Part shown: piece by piece, positions 42,384-52,701 of the stretch | Layout: every line of letters begins with the position of its first letter | Position numbering within the stretch: position 1 is the first letter of the stretch | Origin: Morganella morganii | GTDB lineage: Bacteria > Pseudomonadota > Gammaproteobacteria > Enterobacterales > Enterobacteriaceae | Length of the DNA: 64,000 nt | Assembly: GCF_003996855.1 (NCBI RefSeq) | Contig: NZ_NRQY01000001.1 | Coordinates: 878,286-942,285, forward strand | Direction of reading: 5' to 3' | The notes under the pieces: model-generated | What the model saw: the letters and a program-made list of their open reading frames with translations, nothing else | What the model was told of the DNA's origin: nothing | Database searches by the model: none | Translations under genes and position numbers: made by a program

Positions 42384-42666
42384 TACAATGCCCAAAGCGA
42401 GTCATTCAAAACATACCAATAAACAGATAAAAAACCGGAATCTCCGGTAAGCGGGGTGAATAATAGCAATCCCCGGGCATCCGGGGTTATCGGGATTGTG
42501 TGAAAGAGCGGATAACTGTGTGTATCAGAATGAAAAAGCAGTAAATCTGATGAAAACCGGGCACAGTATTTGCGTCGCGGAATCAGTTAGTGGTACTTTT
42601 CAGGAGGATGACAGATTCTGAAAGCATGTTTTTATCCGTTAACATGACAATCCCCCGGAGGGAGTG

Positions 42667-43707
42667 ATGACGAAAATACTGAAAGTGGGCCTGATCGGAT
42701 ACGGTTTTGCCGGAAAAACATTCCATGCGCCGTTTATTGTGAATAATGCCAACATGGAACTGGCTATAGTCGCGAGCAGTGATGCCGCAAAAGTACATGC
42801 GGATTACCCGGATGTGCAGGTTGTCGCCACGCCGGAAGATATTTTTGCTGATCCGGCTATTGATCTCGTCGTCATTCCGACCCCGAATGACACCCATTTC
42901 CCGCTGGCACGGATGGCACTGGCAGCCGGTAAACATGTCGTGGTGGATAAACCGTTTACCCTGACATCCGAAGAGGCATTTGTGCTGGCCAAACAGGCGG
43001 ATGATGCCGAGCTGGTGTTATCTGTCTATCATAACCGCCGTTTTGATTCCGGTTATCTGACCCTGAAATCCCTGTTTGAAAGTAAAAAACTCGGGGATAT
43101 CAAATATTTTGAAGTCCATTTTGACCGTTACCGTCCGCAGCCGCAAAAGCGCTGGCGTGAAGCGGCCGCATTGGGCAGTGGTATCTGGTATGACCTGGGG
43201 TCACATCTGATTGACCAGGCAATGCAGTTTTTCGGCAAACCAACGGCGATCACAGCCGATCTGGGTATGATCCGGCCGGGTTCTGAAGCGGTGGATTATT
43301 TTCATGCGCAACTGCACTACCCGGATGTCAAAGTGGTGCTGCATGCCACCACTGTCGCGGCGGCAGAATCCCCGGTGTATATCGTTCATGGTATGAAAGG
43401 CAGTTACGTGAAGTACGGGCTTGATCCGCAGGAAAATGCGCTGAAAGCAGGGCAGATGCCGGTCGGTGTAAATTGGGGTCATGACAGCCGTGACGGGGAA
43501 CTGAGTTTATCTCCGGATGGTATTGAAGTGATCACGGAAACGTATCCGAATAAGGCCGGACACTATGGCCGCTATTACGCGGAAGTGGCAGAGGCGATTA
43601 TCAATAACGGCCCGAATCCGGTTACAGCACAGGAAGGGGCGGAAGTTATCCGTATTATTGAGGCCGGTACGGAATCTCATAAAACCGGACGGACTGTGAC
43701 ACTGTAA
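42667..43707 (+). CDS. YdgJ-like Gfo/Idh/MocA family oxidoreductase
   Basis: NAD(P)-dependent oxidoreductase of 346 residues, the length of E. coli YdgJ. The Rossmann motif is GLIGYGFAGKTFHAPF, the Lys of the EKP-like motif is in HVVVDKPFTLT, and GSGIWYDLGSHLIDQAM is in the substrate domain. Family members act on sugars and inositols; YdgJ and YhhX substrates are poorly defined. GGAGG lies 5 bases before ATG 42667. In E. coli ydgJ also lies between rsxA and add. Confidence 0.85.
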   Translation: MTKILKVGLIGYGFAGKTFHAPFIVNNANMELAIVASSDAAKVHADYPDVQVVATPEDIFADPAIDLVVIPTPNDTHFPLARMALAAGKHVVVDKPFTLTSEEAFVLAKQADDAELVLSVYHNRRFDSGYLTLKSLFESKKLGDIKYFEVHFDRYRPQPQKRWREAAALGSGIWYDLGSHLIDQAMQFFGKPTAITADLGMIRPGSEAVDYFHAQLHYPDVKVVLHATTVAAAESPVYIVHGMKGSYVKYGLDPQENALKAGQMPVGVNWGHDSRDGELSLSPDGIEVITETYPNKAGHYGRYYAEVAEAIINNGPNPVTAQEGAEVIRIIEAGTESHKTGRTVTL

Positions 43708-43751
43708 CAAAATAGTCTTTATTTCTTATTGCAGACAAAAGTGAATAACGC

Positions 43752-44741
43752 ATGACAAACTGGTGGCAGAAACTGCGGTTAGATCCGTTCCTGGTCATAA
43801 TGATCACGGTTGTTATTTTGGCGTCACTCTTTCCGGCTACCGGGAATGTGGCGACCGGATTCCGCTATCTGACCACCGCCGCGATTGCGTTGCTGTTCTT
43901 CTTCCACGGCGCCAAACTCTCGCGGGAAGCGATTGTGACGGGGATGGGGCACTGGCGTCTGCATCTGATGGTGTTCTCCAGTACCTTTATTCTCTTCCCG
44001 CTGCTGGGGCTGGGTTTGCAGTTCCTGGTGCCGGAATGGATGTCACCGGCTATTTACATGGGTTTCTTATACTTATGTGCCTTACCGGCGACAGTACAAT
44101 CCGCTATTGCCTTTACCTCTGTCGCGGGCGGAAATGTGGCAGCGGCAATTTGCAGTGCATCCGCCTCCAGTATTCTGGGCGTGTTCTTATCACCGGTAAT
44201 TATCGGTTTTATGATGGAAACACAAGGAGCGCATGATCTCGATACGCTGGGCGCTATCCGCTCTATTCTGCTGCAATTGATGCTGCCGTTTGTGGTCGGG
44301 CATCTTTCCCGTCCGCTGATCGGTAAGTGGGTGGATCGCAACAAAAAAATCATTAATAAAACAGATCGCACCTCTATTCTGCTGGTGGTGTATGTCGCTT
44401 TCAGTGAAGCCGTAGCCGAGGGGATCTGGCAGCAGATCGATGCAATGTCTATTTTACAGATTGCTGTGGTGTCGTGCGGGCTTCTGGCGATTGTGCTGGT
44501 AATCAACGTGTACGGCGCACGGGCGCTGGGTTTTAATAAGGCTGATGAAATCACGATTGTCTTCTGTGGTTCGAAGAAAAGCCTGGCAAACGGCGTACCG
44601 ATGGCAAACGTAATGTTTCCGCCTGCGGTAGTCGGTATTCTGGTACTGCCGCTGATGCTGTTTCATCAGATTCAGCTGATGGTGTGCGCGGTGATGGCGG
44701 CGCGCTATGCACGGCACGGGAAAGAACATTCACAGGAGTAA
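43752..44741 (+). CDS. YfeH-like SBF family transporter
   Basis: Integral membrane protein of 329 residues of the bile acid:sodium symporter/arsenite permease group. LTTAAIALLFFFHGAKLSREA, AITALTVCGS-type core replaced by IVFCGSKKSLANGVPMANV, and LPATVQSAIAFTS agree closely with E. coli YfeH (332 residues). About ten helices are visible. Substrate unknown. It lies 44 bases after the YdgJ-like gene and two bases before the TPM gene, so the three may form one operon. Confidence 0.83.
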   Translation: MTNWWQKLRLDPFLVIMITVVILASLFPATGNVATGFRYLTTAAIALLFFFHGAKLSREAIVTGMGHWRLHLMVFSSTFILFPLLGLGLQFLVPEWMSPAIYMGFLYLCALPATVQSAIAFTSVAGGNVAAAICSASASSILGVFLSPVIIGFMMETQGAHDLDTLGAIRSILLQLMLPFVVGHLSRPLIGKWVDRNKKIINKTDRTSILLVVYVAFSEAVAEGIWQQIDAMSILQIAVVSCGLLAIVLVINVYGARALGFNKADEITIVFCGSKKSLANGVPMANVMFPPAVVGILVLPLMLFHQIQLMVCAVMAARYARHGKEHSQE

Positions 44742-44743
44742 CT

Positions 44744-45886
44744 ATGAGCAGGGTTATGGCAGGATGCCTTATACTTCTTTTCGTCAGTTTCTTTGCCCGT
44801 GCGGATATGCAACCGCTGCCGGAACTGAAACGGGAGCGGGTTATTGATAGCGCCGGTCTTCTCAACGGCCCCCAATTCTCACAGCTTAACCGGCAACTTA
44901 CTGAATATGAACTGAAACGCAATGACGGCAGTCAGTTTGTGGTGTTTATTGTGCCGTCAACCGGCGGGGAAAGTATCGAGACATTTGCACACCGTGCATT
45001 CAATACCTGGAAAATCGGCCGCAAAGGTCAGAATAACGGGCTGCTGCTGGTCGTGGCTGTGAATGACCGCAATCTGCGTTTTGAGGTCGGTTACGGCCTG
45101 GAAGGTATTATGCCGGATGTTACCGCAGGCCGTATTATCCGTCAGCGCATCACCCCTGAATTTAAAAAAGGCCATTATTTTACCGGGATTGAAGCGGGCG
45201 TGACCGATGCAATTGATATTATCAGCGGGAATGAACCGGCATATATCAGATCAAACGCATCCGGAACAGAACCTTTAAAAATCGCACGGCTTACTGTTAT
45301 TTATTTTCTGACATTTATCGGGGTGTATCTCTGGTCATTATTTATCGGCTCTCCCCGCCGTAAAAAAAGAATAGAAAAGCAGGTTATTAAAGATATTGAA
45401 TACCTGAGAGAAGAATATGAAAAATCGAAAAACAAAAAGAAACGTCAGCCCGAAAGGGCAATACGCCTTACTCAGAAACGTCTGACGGCATTTTTGAAGT
45501 ATAAATATATTTATCCGACCCCGGTCGGTCAGACTGTTGCCGTATTATTTTATTCAGTTCTGATTTTTATACTGACACGGGTTCTGATAGACGGAGATCC
45601 TGATCCGGACGCGTTATTCATCAGCATAATGATGCTCGTTTTCCTTAATGTATTTTGCTCACTGTTTCTGTGTTATTTGTTATATGCATTAATTCCGGAA
45701 TACCGTATTCAGGAAGCGGAAATGCGGAAATTAACCGGTGTTACGGCGGGAGCCGGAGGCGGATATGCATACAGTTCTGACAGCGCCAGTTACAGCAGCA
45801 ACTCCGGCGGCAGTTCCGGAAGCAGCGGATCTTCCGGTGGCGGAGGTGGCAGTAGTGGCGGTGGCGGAGCTTCCGGGAGTTGGTAA
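44744..45886 (+). CDS. TPM-domain membrane protein
   Basis: Protein of 380 residues. A signal sequence (VMAGCLILLFVSFFARA) precedes a TPM domain (about 25-170) with VIDSAGLLNGPQ, KIGRKGQNNGLLLVVAVNDR and RFEVGYGLEGIMPD. A transmembrane helix (about 188-206), a highly basic cytoplasmic stretch, and two further helices (about 265-330) follow. The end is rich in Gly and Ser (GGGGGSSGGGGASGSW), as in YgcG-type proteins. TPM domains in some relatives have acid phosphatase activity or bind repair factors; no function is assigned here. CAGGAG sets the start. Confidence 0.85.
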   Translation: MSRVMAGCLILLFVSFFARADMQPLPELKRERVIDSAGLLNGPQFSQLNRQLTEYELKRNDGSQFVVFIVPSTGGESIETFAHRAFNTWKIGRKGQNNGLLLVVAVNDRNLRFEVGYGLEGIMPDVTAGRIIRQRITPEFKKGHYFTGIEAGVTDAIDIISGNEPAYIRSNASGTEPLKIARLTVIYFLTFIGVYLWSLFIGSPRRKKRIEKQVIKDIEYLREEYEKSKNKKKRQPERAIRLTQKRLTAFLKYKYIYPTPVGQTVAVLFYSVLIFILTRVLIDGDPDPDALFISIMMLVFLNVFCSLFLCYLLYALIPEYRIQEAEMRKLTGVTAGAGGGYAYSSDSASYSSNSGGSSGSSGSSGGGGGSSGGGGASGSW

Positions 45887-45895
45887 TCAGAAAAT

Positions 45896-45930
45896 AAAAA
45901 AGGCGTGACACAAAATGTCACGCCTTTTTT
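45896..45930. terminator. Bidirectional terminator between the TPM gene and add
   Basis: AAAAAGGCGTGACA/TGTCACGCCTTTTTT perfect stem with flanking A and T runs. Confidence 0.92.
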
Positions 45931-45974
45931 GTAGCGGAACAGATTTTAATGACCGCGCTTTGCCGCCATATCTC

Positions 45975-46952
45975 TCAGTGCTGCTTTTTCTTCCGCAGAT
46001 AAAAAGGCAATTTCAGCCCGTTAATCTGTGCCTGTTCAATTTCAGCACGTGTCAGACCGGCGGCCGGAGCGGCAATATTGTATTCATGGGCGATCTCAAT
46101 ACCTTCAACCGCCGGGTCATCCGTGTTGATGGTGGCGGCAATGCCGTGTGCCAGAAATTGTTTCAGCGGATGTGCGGCCAGTGACGGAACTGTACTGGTC
46201 TGAATATTAGAGGTCAGGCAGGATTCCATCCCGATGCGGTGTTCTGCCAGATAATCCATCAGCGCCGGGTCTTCAATCGCCATCACGCCGTGGCCGATAC
46301 GCTGCGCACCCAGGTCGCGGATTGCCTGCCAGATACTTACGGCACCGGCCGCTTCCCCGGCATGGGCGGTGATAGCCCAGTTCACATCGCGGGCTTTGCG
46401 GAAGTGATCGGTAAATAAATCGCCCGGATAACCGGATTCGTCACCGGCAATATCCAGTGCCACAATCCGCTCGTGATGAGCGAGCAGGGCATTAAGCTCT
46501 TCATGGCAGGCATCCGTGCCGAATGTCCGGCTCAGAATACCAATCATATTAATCCGTACCGGGCTGTTGCGGACTTCGGATACCACACCATCCAGTACCG
46601 CCTCCACCACGCCTTCAACAGGCAGGTTGTGTTTCATTGCCATATAGTAAGGGGAAAAGCGCAATTCAGCATAATCCAGCCCGGCACTGACAGCATCCTG
46701 TACGTTTTCTGCGGCTACGCGGCGGCAGGCATCCAGGTCCGCCAGCACGGAAACGCCCCAGTCCAGCTTGCTCAGAAACTGTACCAGATCCGGTTCATTG
46801 CTCATTACCTGTACATACGGACGCAACGCTTCGGTTTCATAAGCGGGCAGTGGCAGGTTGTGCTGACGGGCCAGATCCAGAATGGTGGACAGACGGATAT
46901 TGCCGTCCAGATGGCGGTGCAGATCGGTCAGGGGGAGTGAACGGTTAATCAT
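45975..46952 (-). CDS. add: Adenosine deaminase with frameshifted C-terminus
   Basis: Zn-dependent deaminase converting adenosine to inosine. The protein as read has 325 residues. [23 protein letters not shown] and NTDDPAV carry the metal ligands and catalytic residues, all intact. At about 46014 one base appears to be missing: restoring it (CTGGAAATT) gives [15 protein letters not shown] and ends at 45946, about 335 residues in all and close to E. coli (333). As sequenced, the last residues become [12 protein letters not shown]. The lost part is a C-terminal helix, so activity may survive. ATG 46952 has GAGGAA upstream. Confidence 0.9.
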   Translation of the reverse strand: MINRSLPLTDLHRHLDGNIRLSTILDLARQHNLPLPAYETEALRPYVQVMSNEPDLVQFLSKLDWGVSVLADLDACRRVAAENVQDAVSAGLDYAELRFSPYYMAMKHNLPVEGVVEAVLDGVVSEVRNSPVRINMIGILSRTFGTDACHEELNALLAHHERIVALDIAGDESGYPGDLFTDHFRKARDVNWAITAHAGEAAGAVSIWQAIRDLGAQRIGHGVMAIEDPALMDYLAEHRIGMESCLTSNIQTSTVPSLAAHPLKQFLAHGIAATINTDDPAVEGIEIAHEYNIAAPAAGLTRAEIEQAQINGLKLPFYLRKKKQH

Positions 46953-46973
46953 TGCGGAATTCCTCAGATGATA

Positions 46974-46999
46974 AAAAGCCAGTCTGACGACTGGCTTTT
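46974..46999 (-). terminator. Terminator of ydgA
   Basis: AAAAGCCAGTC/GACTGGCTTTT stem with a TGAC loop, 31 bases after the ydgA stop and ahead of add. Confidence 0.88.
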
Positions 47000-47029
47000 G
47001 TCTGATCAACAGATAATAACAGTGTGAAA

Positions 47030-48625
47030 TTACTGTGCAGCAGGTGCCGCAGCATCAGCAGCCGGTTCTTCACCGATAGTCACTTCTTCTGTGACATCAC
47101 CGTTAGGATCCATTTCGATTGCTTCTTCTTCGTAACTTTCGTAGTCACTGCTGTTATCACTCAGTACACCGTACTGGTCATATTTTTCCAGGAATTCAGC
47201 AACAGTGTATTTTTTACCATTGAAATCAATGTTGTTGTTGCTGTATTTCAGCTCCATGCTGATAGTTTTATCAGTCACTTTCACGACTTCCATCATGGCA
47301 CCCATGCTGGCCATCTGAGCAACACCCTGTTCACCCTGTTCTTTGGCTTCTTTGGCGCCCATGCCCTGAGACTGCATTGCAACCGCAACAAAATCTGTCA
47401 GCATTGGTTTGGACAGATCCATATTGAAACCGAACTCTTTCACCAGAACCGGCAGGATTTTTTCAAAGCTTGATGCGTTCTCCAGTGCTTTGAAACTTTC
47501 TGCATTCAGCGCATTAAAGGTTACGTTCAGATTGACTTTTGACTCACCGCCGCTGTTTTTCCAGCTCAGAGGTGAGATAGCGAAGGACGGGCTGTATTTG
47601 AACAGACCCAGCGCATTAGATTTCATTTTTTCATCCAGTGCTTCCATTTTCGCATCGTCGAAATCTTCGGTATACATAGATTCAGACAGCTTGGTGTACT
47701 CTTCCAGAGAGGCCATCAGCGTATTTGCGGAGACTGCATCCAGATCTTTCAGAGACCCTTTCAGACTGATCCCGCCGAGGTCGATATCACGGTAGCTTAG
47801 TGAACCCAGGCTGTAATCAATGTCCGCACTCAGTTTGTTATCTTTGCTGCCGGATGTGCCGTTCAGTTTCAGGTCTTTCAGAGAAACGGTATCACTGTAA
47901 TTAACAACCGCTAACTCTTTCAGGCTCAGATTCTGGTCACCCAGGTAGAAATAGCTGTCACCGGATTTTGAAACATCGCTGTCGAAAGACAGGCCTTTCA
48001 GAACCATACTTTCGCGCTCACCTTTACGGTAAGTCAGTTCATTGCTGCTGCCTTTACCTTTGACGTTTTTGAATTCTTTATCGAATTTAACGTTCAGATC
48101 AGCACCGGAGAATGCCAGCTCTTCGCCGTCTTTCTTATAATTGATTTTGCTGACAGCAAGATCAATGTCGAAATTCTGGTCGTAGCTGACACGGGTATCT
48201 GTGACAACAGGGGATTTACCACCGGTGATTTCAAAGGCCTGTTTGGTGACTTCATTGTTTTCCAGCTCAGTGCGGACTGCCGCCATATTTGGCGAGAATA
48301 CCATGCTCTTCAGCTGAGATAACGGGAAAGGGCCGTGATCAATGGTATTCAGGAGAACAACTTCTTCACCGGAATCTGCGGTATCACCGCTTTTTTTCGT
48401 TTCTTTGATGATCAGTTTGACATCAGAGCTGAAAATACCGCGTGAAAAATCTTTGGCGGTCAGCGTAACAGGGATGTCAGGGTACTTATCCTTGATAAAT
48501 TTGCTCGCTTTGGCGATATAGTCATCGAGGTTTGCTTCAATTTTCTTACCGGTCTGCCATGAAGCTACACCCCATGCGGCGCCTAATGCGACAATAACGC
48601 CAACAGCAACTAACGACTTTTTCAT
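47030..48625 (-). CDS. ydgA: DUF945 family protein YdgA
   Basis: Protein of 531 residues (E. coli 502). An N-terminal anchor [20 protein letters not shown] and [13 protein letters not shown] match E. coli Ydg[21 protein letters not shown] is conserved further on. Function is unknown; it is envelope-associated. The C-terminus has an acidic then Ala/Pro extension ([11 protein letters not shown] to [10 protein letters not shown]) that I do not recall in E. coli. ATG 48625 is chosen because the ATG at 48637 touches the ribosome site. Gene order ydgA-manA-fumC is as in E. coli except that fumA is absent. Confidence 0.9.
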   Translation of the reverse strand: MKKSLVAVGVIVALGAAWGVASWQTGKKIEANLDDYIAKASKFIKDKYPDIPVTLTAKDFSRGIFSSDVKLIIKETKKSGDTADSGEEVVLLNTIDHGPFPLSQLKSMVFSPNMAAVRTELENNEVTKQAFEITGGKSPVVTDTRVSYDQNFDIDLAVSKINYKKDGEELAFSGADLNVKFDKEFKNVKGKGSSNELTYRKGERESMVLKGLSFDSDVSKSGDSYFYLGDQNLSLKELAVVNYSDTVSLKDLKLNGTSGSKDNKLSADIDYSLGSLSYRDIDLGGISLKGSLKDLDAVSANTLMASLEEYTKLSESMYTEDFDDAKMEALDEKMKSNALGLFKYSPSFAISPLSWKNSGGESKVNLNVTFNALNAESFKALENASSFEKILPVLVKEFGFNMDLSKPMLTDFVAVAMQSQGMGAKEAKEQGEQGVAQMASMGAMMEVVKVTDKTISMELKYSNNNIDFNGKKYTVAEFLEKYDQYGVLSDNSSDYESYEEEAIEMDPNGDVTEEVTIGEEPAADAAAPAAQ

Positions 48626-48681
48626 AGAGAAATCCATCCTTTATATGCGATTTATTTTGCAGGTTTTCGCACGGTATCAAA

Positions 48682-48711
48682 ATTAACGGGCAGTTAAGTG
48701 GCTAACTGCCC
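48682..48711 (-). terminator. Terminator of manA
   Basis: GGGCAGTTA/TAACTGCCC stem with a six-base loop, followed on the minus strand by GTTAATTTTG, 22 bases after manA. Confidence 0.7.
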
Positions 48712-48732
48712 GGAGAAAATTAGAGAAGTTAC

Positions 48733-49908
48733 TTACACAGCATTATAAACGCGGGCAATGATTCCTTCACCATCTATTTTAAACTTTCTTTCTATAGCAG
48801 AAAGAAAAACAGATTCACCTGAGATAACTCTTGATTGTTCTGTTTCCGTAGTGATAACTGCATGACCTTCCACACAAAAAAGAATATTAGCACTGTTGTT
48901 TTCAATATTCATTTCCTGATTACGCACTTTCATGACCGAAAAAGAAAAGTCATCAACCGGAATAGGGAAAATTTCTGTGTTGTTAATATGTTCCGGCTGC
49001 ATAAATAAACTTTTTGCGTGTTTCGGTACAAAATCAAGATTATTCAGCAATTCACCGACATCAATATGTTTTTGTGTCAATCCGGCACGCAGTACATTAT
49101 CCGAGTTCGCCATCACCTCCAGTGCCGTTCCTTCCAGATAAGCATGCGGTGTGCGGGCATACAGGAACATCGCCTCACCGGGCTTTAATTCAACAACATT
49201 GAGCAGCAGGGGGGTGAAAAGACCATTATCGTCAGGATAAAACTCTGTCATATTACGGATGGTGTCCCACGGTTCACCCTGACGGCTGTTCAGTGCGGAT
49301 TTAAGCAGCGCTACTGCCCGTTCTTTGGTTTCTCCGCTCATGGAGAGCAGACGGGTAAACAGAACAGACAGGTGCTCCTCTGACGGAGAGGCAATAAAAC
49401 GCCCGATGGCGGGATGGGCCGGGGCGATTTCACTGAGCAGTCCGGCGATGTCCGCCAGCGGACGGAACGCATTCATTGCGCGGAACGGGGTGAGGGCATA
49501 AACCAGCTCAGGCTTATGGTTATCATCCTTATAATTGCGGATTGGTGAATCCAGCGGAACCCCGGCATCGTTTTCGCGGGCAAATCCGGCCTCTGCGGCG
49601 GCTTTATCCGGATGAACCTGCACCGATAGCGGCTGTGCGGCACTCAGCACTTTAAACAAAAACGGCAGCCGGTGAAAACGGCGGTTAATCTTGTCCCCCA
49701 GTGCTGACTGCGGGTCACCGGCAATAAAATCATATAAAGAGCAGGTGTTGCCGCGGATGTCTGTCACTACTGAACTGGCTTTCGGATGTGCTCCCATCCA
49801 CAATTCCGCCATCGGCTGCTTGTCAGGGTTCGGGTAACCGTACATTTCTGTCATCGCCGTATGGCTTCCCCAGTCATAAAATTGCACCTGATTCTGCATT
49901 TTTAACAT
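48733..49908 (-). CDS. manA: Mannose-6-phosphate isomerase
   Basis: Type I Zn isomerase of 391 residues (E. coli 391) converting mannose 6-phosphate and fructose 6-phosphate. Zn ligands are in LSVQVHPDK, in the HKPELVYAL segment and in ARTPHAYLEG. MAELWMGAHPKASS and ALEVMANSDNVLRAGLT are conserved. GAGAG lies before the ATG. Divergent from fumC. Confidence 0.96.
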   Translation of the reverse strand: MLKMQNQVQFYDWGSHTAMTEMYGYPNPDKQPMAELWMGAHPKASSVVTDIRGNTCSLYDFIAGDPQSALGDKINRRFHRLPFLFKVLSAAQPLSVQVHPDKAAAEAGFARENDAGVPLDSPIRNYKDDNHKPELVYALTPFRAMNAFRPLADIAGLLSEIAPAHPAIGRFIASPSEEHLSVLFTRLLSMSGETKERAVALLKSALNSRQGEPWDTIRNMTEFYPDDNGLFTPLLLNVVELKPGEAMFLYARTPHAYLEGTALEVMANSDNVLRAGLTQKHIDVGELLNNLDFVPKHAKSLFMQPEHINNTEIFPIPVDDFSFSVMKVRNQEMNIENNSANILFCVEGHAVITTETEQSRVISGESVFLSAIERKFKIDGEGIIARVYNAV

Positions 49909-50081
49909 AGCAACGCTCTCTATTTAAACAGTTAACAATAAGATAGTAACAATAAAGTAATAACTCCGCCCGGATCGCATAATCAGAAATGAAAGTATGG
50001 CAAGATAGGCCCGTTTTCAGAGTCTATCTGTAACTTTCGGGATTTTAAATCCATTTTATTTTGTGTGCTAAGGAGAGAGTA

Positions 50082-51476
50082 ATGGCAGCCACGCGTATTG
50101 AAAAAGACTCAATGGGCCCTATCGATGTTCCTGCGGACAAATTATGGGGCGCTCAGACTCAACGCTCTTTAGAGCATTTCCGTATTTCAGTTGAAAAAAT
50201 GCCTGCGGATCTGATTGCTGCGCTGGCTATTACAAAAAAAGCAGCGGCGGCTGTCAACTGTGATCTGGGGCTGCTGGCAAAAGAGCGGGCCGATGCGGTT
50301 ATTGCCGCTGCGGATGAAGTGCTTGCCGGTAAACATCCGGAAGAGTTCCCGCTGGCTATCTGGCAGACCGGCTCCGGCACACAAAGTAATATGAATATGA
50401 ATGAGGTGCTGGCAAACCGTGCCAGTGAAATCCTTGGCGGGCAGCGCGGCGGCGAGCGGATTGTTCACCCGAATGATGATGTGAACAAAAGCCAGAGTTC
50501 TAATGACGTGTTTCCGACAGCGATGCATGTTGCCGCAGTGATTGCGGTCAGCACTCAACTGATCCCTGAACTGAAATCCCTGCACAGTGTTCTGGCGGAA
50601 AAAGCGGAAGCATACCGCGATATCGTTAAAATCGGCCGCACTCACTTACAGGACGCCACACCGCTGACATTGGGTCAGGAAATTTCCGGCTGGGCGGCGA
50701 TGCTGCAATATAACCTGAAACACCTGGAAAACAGTCTGCCGCATCTGAGCGAACTGGCTCTCGGTGGTACAGCGGTCGGTACCGGCCTCAACACCCATCC
50801 GGAATACGCGGTGCGTGTGGCGAAGAAAATCGCTGAACTGTCCGGTCAGCCGTTTGTGACCGCGCCGAATAAATTTGAGGCGCTGGCCACCTGTGATGCA
50901 CTGGTTCATGCCCATGGTGCCCTGAAAGGGCTGGCAGCGTCACTGATGAAAATTGCCAATGATGTCCGCTGGCTGGCATCCGGTCCGCGCTGCGGCATCG
51001 GTGAGATTGCTATTCCGGAAAATGAGCCGGGCAGCTCTATCATGCCGGGTAAAGTGAACCCGACACAGTGTGAAGCCATGACAATGCTGTGCGCACAGGT
51101 GATGGGGAATGATGTGGCGGTTAATATCGGCGGGGCATCCGGTAATTTTGAACTGAACGTGTTCCGTCCGATGGTGATCCACAACTTCCTGCAATCTGTC
51201 CGTCTGCTGGCTGATGGTATGCGCAGCTTTAATGGGCACTGTGCTGTGGGTATCGAACCGAACCGTGAGCGGATCAGCCAGCTGCTGAATGAATCACTGA
51301 TGCTGGTCACCGCGCTGAATACCCATATCGGCTACGACAAAGCCGCCGAAATTGCGAAAAAAGCACATAAGGGAGGCCTGACTCTGAAAGCATCTGCAAT
51401 GAAATTAGGTTACCTGACAGACGCTGAGTTCGATGCATGGGTTCGTCCGGAAGATATGGTCGGCAGCATGAAGTAA
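50082..51476 (+). CDS. fumC: Class II fumarate hydratase
   Basis: Iron-independent fumarase of 464 residues (E. coli 467) in the TCA cycle. The superfamily signature [17 protein letters not shown] is exact, and [14 protein letters not shown] and [16 protein letters not shown] form the rest of the active site. AAGGAGAG sets the start at 50082. In E. coli it is SoxRS- and Fur-controlled with fumA upstream; fumA is not here. Confidence 0.97.
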   Translation: MAATRIEKDSMGPIDVPADKLWGAQTQRSLEHFRISVEKMPADLIAALAITKKAAAAVNCDLGLLAKERADAVIAAADEVLAGKHPEEFPLAIWQTGSGTQSNMNMNEVLANRASEILGGQRGGERIVHPNDDVNKSQSSNDVFPTAMHVAAVIAVSTQLIPELKSLHSVLAEKAEAYRDIVKIGRTHLQDATPLTLGQEISGWAAMLQYNLKHLENSLPHLSELALGGTAVGTGLNTHPEYAVRVAKKIAELSGQPFVTAPNKFEALATCDALVHAHGALKGLAASLMKIANDVRWLASGPRCGIGEIAIPENEPGSSIMPGKVNPTQCEAMTMLCAQVMGNDVAVNIGGASGNFELNVFRPMVIHNFLQSVRLLADGMRSFNGHCAVGIEPNRERISQLLNESLMLVTALNTHIGYDKAAEIAKKAHKGGLTLKASAMKLGYLTDAEFDAWVRPEDMVGSMK

Positions 51477-51492
51477 TTTTACGGATAGTCTG

Positions 51493-51518
51493 AACGGAGC
51501 CGGATGGCTCCGTTTTTA
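51493..51518. terminator. Bidirectional terminator between fumC and tus
   Basis: AACGGAGCC/GGCTCCGTT stem, GGAT loop, followed by TTTATATT. It touches the tus stop codon. Confidence 0.82.
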
Positions 51519-52439
51519 TATTATCTCCATGTATAAATGCAATCGCGGTATCACCGGAATTAATTTTTTTGCTTTCGGTCTGTGACGGATTTTGATGTTT
51601 TCTGCATCATAATCAGGCAGTACTCCCGTTACCGGTTTTTCATCATTCTCATCACAAAACACAATCAGCGGGGATGCACAGGCATATTGCACTTGTTTTT
51701 GTGCTTCGCTGTACCAGACCCGGGCGATAGGCTGTACTTTTACCGGCCGCTTAATTTTGAGTATGGCATCTTCCGGCACCTGTTTTAAGGCAGAAATCTC
51801 TTTCGCCAGATAAACCTGCCGTTCTTCGCGTGTCAGTGACTGAATGGCGCGCGGATTCTGATATTGCTCTTCTAGCTGAGATAACAATGTACCGCGATCG
51901 ATCTTTTGAATAATGTGCTTATTGGCCCAGCCAAAACGTACAGAAGAGGGGGAGGTGACAGACTGGATCTGCCGGTAGGCATTTAGCGTAATTAATCCTT
52001 TTATTTGATTGTGTACGAATTCAAAACGCTGTGTTTTATCCACGCCGGATGTTTCTGTTACGATAGCAGACAATTGTTTCTTCAGCCGGTTCACGTTATC
52101 GAGCCGTTGTTGCAGGTCTTTCCGGTCTGAAGGGGACAATGTCATCAGCAGTACGCCGGGCAAACGAATGGCGGATTTGCTGCTGATTGTCTGATCATTA
52201 TCAAAAATAAATAAACGCTGATAGTGAGACAGTGCCAGCGAGACAGCATCCTCACCACTGACCGGAATGACAGAAATAGTGTTAACGGTATTATTTTCTT
52301 CACCTTTCAGTATCTCCGGCAACTGGAAAACTTCAGCAGTCCGGGCAGGGTGTTGTCCGAGCATCCCGCACAAGGTATTCAGAGCGGATTCCAGTTGATT
52401 AAAGCAGTCAGTAAGAGAAATTTTTGCATCATATTTCAT
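51516..52439 (-). CDS. tus: Replication terminus site-binding protein Tus
   Basis: Ter-binding protein of 307 residues (E. coli 309) that stops the replicative helicase in one direction. LITLNAYRQIQ, RFGWANKHIIQKIDR and LKIKRPVKVQPIARVWYSE match E. coli; the last block lies in the DNA-binding strands. The ending VIPRLHLYMEII is also alike. A Ter site lies ten bases before the start codon, so Tus should repress itself as in E. coli. Convergent with fumC. Confidence 0.95.
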   Translation of the reverse strand: MKYDAKISLTDCFNQLESALNTLCGMLGQHPARTAEVFQLPEILKGEENNTVNTISVIPVSGEDAVSLALSHYQRLFIFDNDQTISSKSAIRLPGVLLMTLSPSDRKDLQQRLDNVNRLKKQLSAIVTETSGVDKTQRFEFVHNQIKGLITLNAYRQIQSVTSPSSVRFGWANKHIIQKIDRGTLLSQLEEQYQNPRAIQSLTREERQVYLAKEISALKQVPEDAILKIKRPVKVQPIARVWYSEAQKQVQYACASPLIVFCDENDEKPVTGVLPDYDAENIKIRHRPKAKKLIPVIPRLHLYMEII

Positions 52440-52449
52440 ATATCACCAA

Positions 52450-52470
52450 TTTAGTTACAACATACAAATA
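52450..52470 (-). promoter_or_regulatory. Ter replication-arrest site in the tus promoter
   Basis: Read on the minus strand, the site contains GTATGTTGTAACTAAA, identical to the E. coli TerB core. The side carrying the conserved G-C pair 6 faces high coordinates. By analogy with E. coli, forks moving from high to low coordinates would be blocked and those moving the other way would pass. It also serves as the tus operator. Confidence 0.9.
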
Positions 52471-52701
52471 TGTTAATATCAGATTAGTTCAGCATTGTGC
52501 TTTGTGCAAGACGGTTTTCGCTTTGGATGGAAGAAAAGGGCGGGAGCAAGATAGTTCAGATACATCGGGATTCACCATTAACCCACAAAATGTGAGTTAA
52601 TGGTGAGCTGATATAAATTACTAATCTTTCGTCTTTTTATAGCGGTTCAGGAGTAGTTTATTAATATCTTGATAGTATATTTCTTCAGATTGTCTTTGCT
52701 T

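Noticed and set aside
52479..52565. A 28-codon minus-strand ORF starting MYLNYLAP between the peptide cluster and tus
   Set aside because: It lacks the shared leader pattern, its ribosome site is weak, and its start falls next to the hairpin; chance is likelier.
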